A stretch of DNA of 64,000 nucleotides from Mycolicibacterium sp. HK-90 (lineage in GTDB: Bacteria; Actinomycetota; Actinomycetes; Mycobacteriales; Mycobacteriaceae): the NCBI RefSeq assembly GCF_030486405.1, contig NZ_CP129613.1, positions 2,170,001-2,234,000 of the forward strand. The letters run 5' to 3'. The first letter of the stretch is position 1; every line of letters begins with the position of its first letter. The notes beneath the pieces were generated by a model that worked only from the letters and a program-made list of their open reading frames with translations, was not told the origin of the DNA and searched no databases. A program made the position numbers and the translations under genes. Shown here piece after piece: positions 63,578 to 64,000 of this stretch.

Positions 63578-64000
63578 CTAGCCGCGCAGCGAGGCGGTGT
63601 CGATCACGAAGCGGTACCGCACATCGCTGGCGAGCACGCGCTCGTACGCCTCGTTGATGTAGTCGGGCGCGATGACCTCGATCTCGGGGAGCACATCGTG
63701 CTCGGCGCAGAAATCGAGCATCTCCTGGGTCTCCGGGATACCGCCGATCATCGAACCGGACAGGCTGCGGCGCATGCCGGCCAGCGGGAACGGCGGAACC
63801 TCCATCGCGTGCTCGGGCATGCCCAGTTCGACGAGGGTGCCGTCCACGGCGAGCAGGTTCAGGAACGCGCCGAGGTCGAGGTTGGCCGAAACGGTGTTCA
63901 GGATCAGGTCGAAGCGGCCCCGCAGCGTGCGGAACGTGTCCGGATCGCCGGTGGCGTAGTACTCGTCGGCGCCCAGGCGGAGGCCGTCCTCCATCTTCTT
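63578..64000 (-). CDS. adhC: zinc-dependent alcohol dehydrogenase (AdhC-like), 5' part outside the window
   Basis: The C-terminal 140 residues of a medium-chain dehydrogenase of the cinnamyl-alcohol type: [90 protein letters not shown]. These cover the end of the cofactor domain and the return to the catalytic domain. The frame stays open to the window edge, so the start lies beyond 64000. By order it corresponds to Rv3045. Zinc ligands are outside the window. Confidence 0.88.
   Translation of the reverse strand, partial: KKMEDGLRLGADEYYATGDPDTFRTLRGRFDLILNTVSANLDLGAFLNLLAVDGTLVELGMPEHAMEVPPFPLAGMRRSLSGSMIGGIPETQEMLDFCAEHDVLPEIEVIAPDYINEAYERVLASDVRYRFVIDTASLRG

Overview
The window looks like chromosome of a fast-growing mycobacterium (Mycolicibacterium type). 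DNA is GC-rich with many GTG starts and ATGA-type overlaps. Much of the gene order matches, inverted, the Mycobacterium tuberculosis stretch Rv3045-Rv3063 as I remember it: cstA, ligB, cyp136, a TetR gene, an SDR, dinP, a TetR gene, a flavin reductase, nrdH-nrdI-nrdE, a TetR gene, a monooxygenase, nrdF2 and, at the right edge, adhC. No rRNA, tRNA or CRISPR array is visible.

Layout. Positions 1-6.5 kb hold a partial FAD monooxygenase and a lipid/aromatic-type catabolic group (acyl-CoA carboxylase beta subunit, LLM oxidoreductase, P450, amidohydrolase). Positions 6.6-11 kb hold ybdD-cstA, ligB and a GatB/YqeY-domain gene. Positions 11-19.4 kb hold an SDR, a pyruvate oxidase-like enzyme, an HxlR regulator with a divergent methyltransferase, a phosphotransferase, a TauE-type permease, a free-standing LeuA regulatory domain behind what looks like a leucine/valine attenuator, a nitroreductase and a MarR regulator. 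Positions 19.4-29.5 kb are the conserved cyp136/dinB2/nrdHIE block; dinB2 is frameshifted at a run of seven G.

Positions 29.5-54.1 kb form an accessory block between nrdE and the Rv3050c-like gene, which are neighbours in M. tuberculosis. It starts with an intact IS30-family element inserted in the loop of an intergenic palindrome. An uninterrupted copy of the same palindrome lies at its far end (54,096-54,156). Inside are an EthA/MymA-like Baeyer-Villiger monooxygenase operon, an amine oxidase, a 2-oxoglutarate dioxygenase with a PucR regulator, several small uncharacterised genes, and a three-gene operon of two very large proteins without recognised family (1,213 and 1,428 residues) plus a small OmpA-like protein. 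A divergent TetR-methyltransferase pair shares their control region, which carries a 10-bp-arm operator. This operon is the best candidate for an undescribed system.

Positions 54.2-64 kb return to the conserved order (geranylgeranyl reductase family, TetR, Baeyer-Villiger monooxygenase, nrdF2). They then carry three small secreted proteins, a membrane-anchored esterase, an NtaA-type monooxygenase, a DUF3349 protein and a partial alcohol dehydrogenase. The class Ib ribonucleotide reductase is therefore split, with nrdHIE and nrdF2 about 28 kb apart, but both carry closely related NrdR-box-like sequences placed identically over a -10 hexamer, so they probably remain one regulon.
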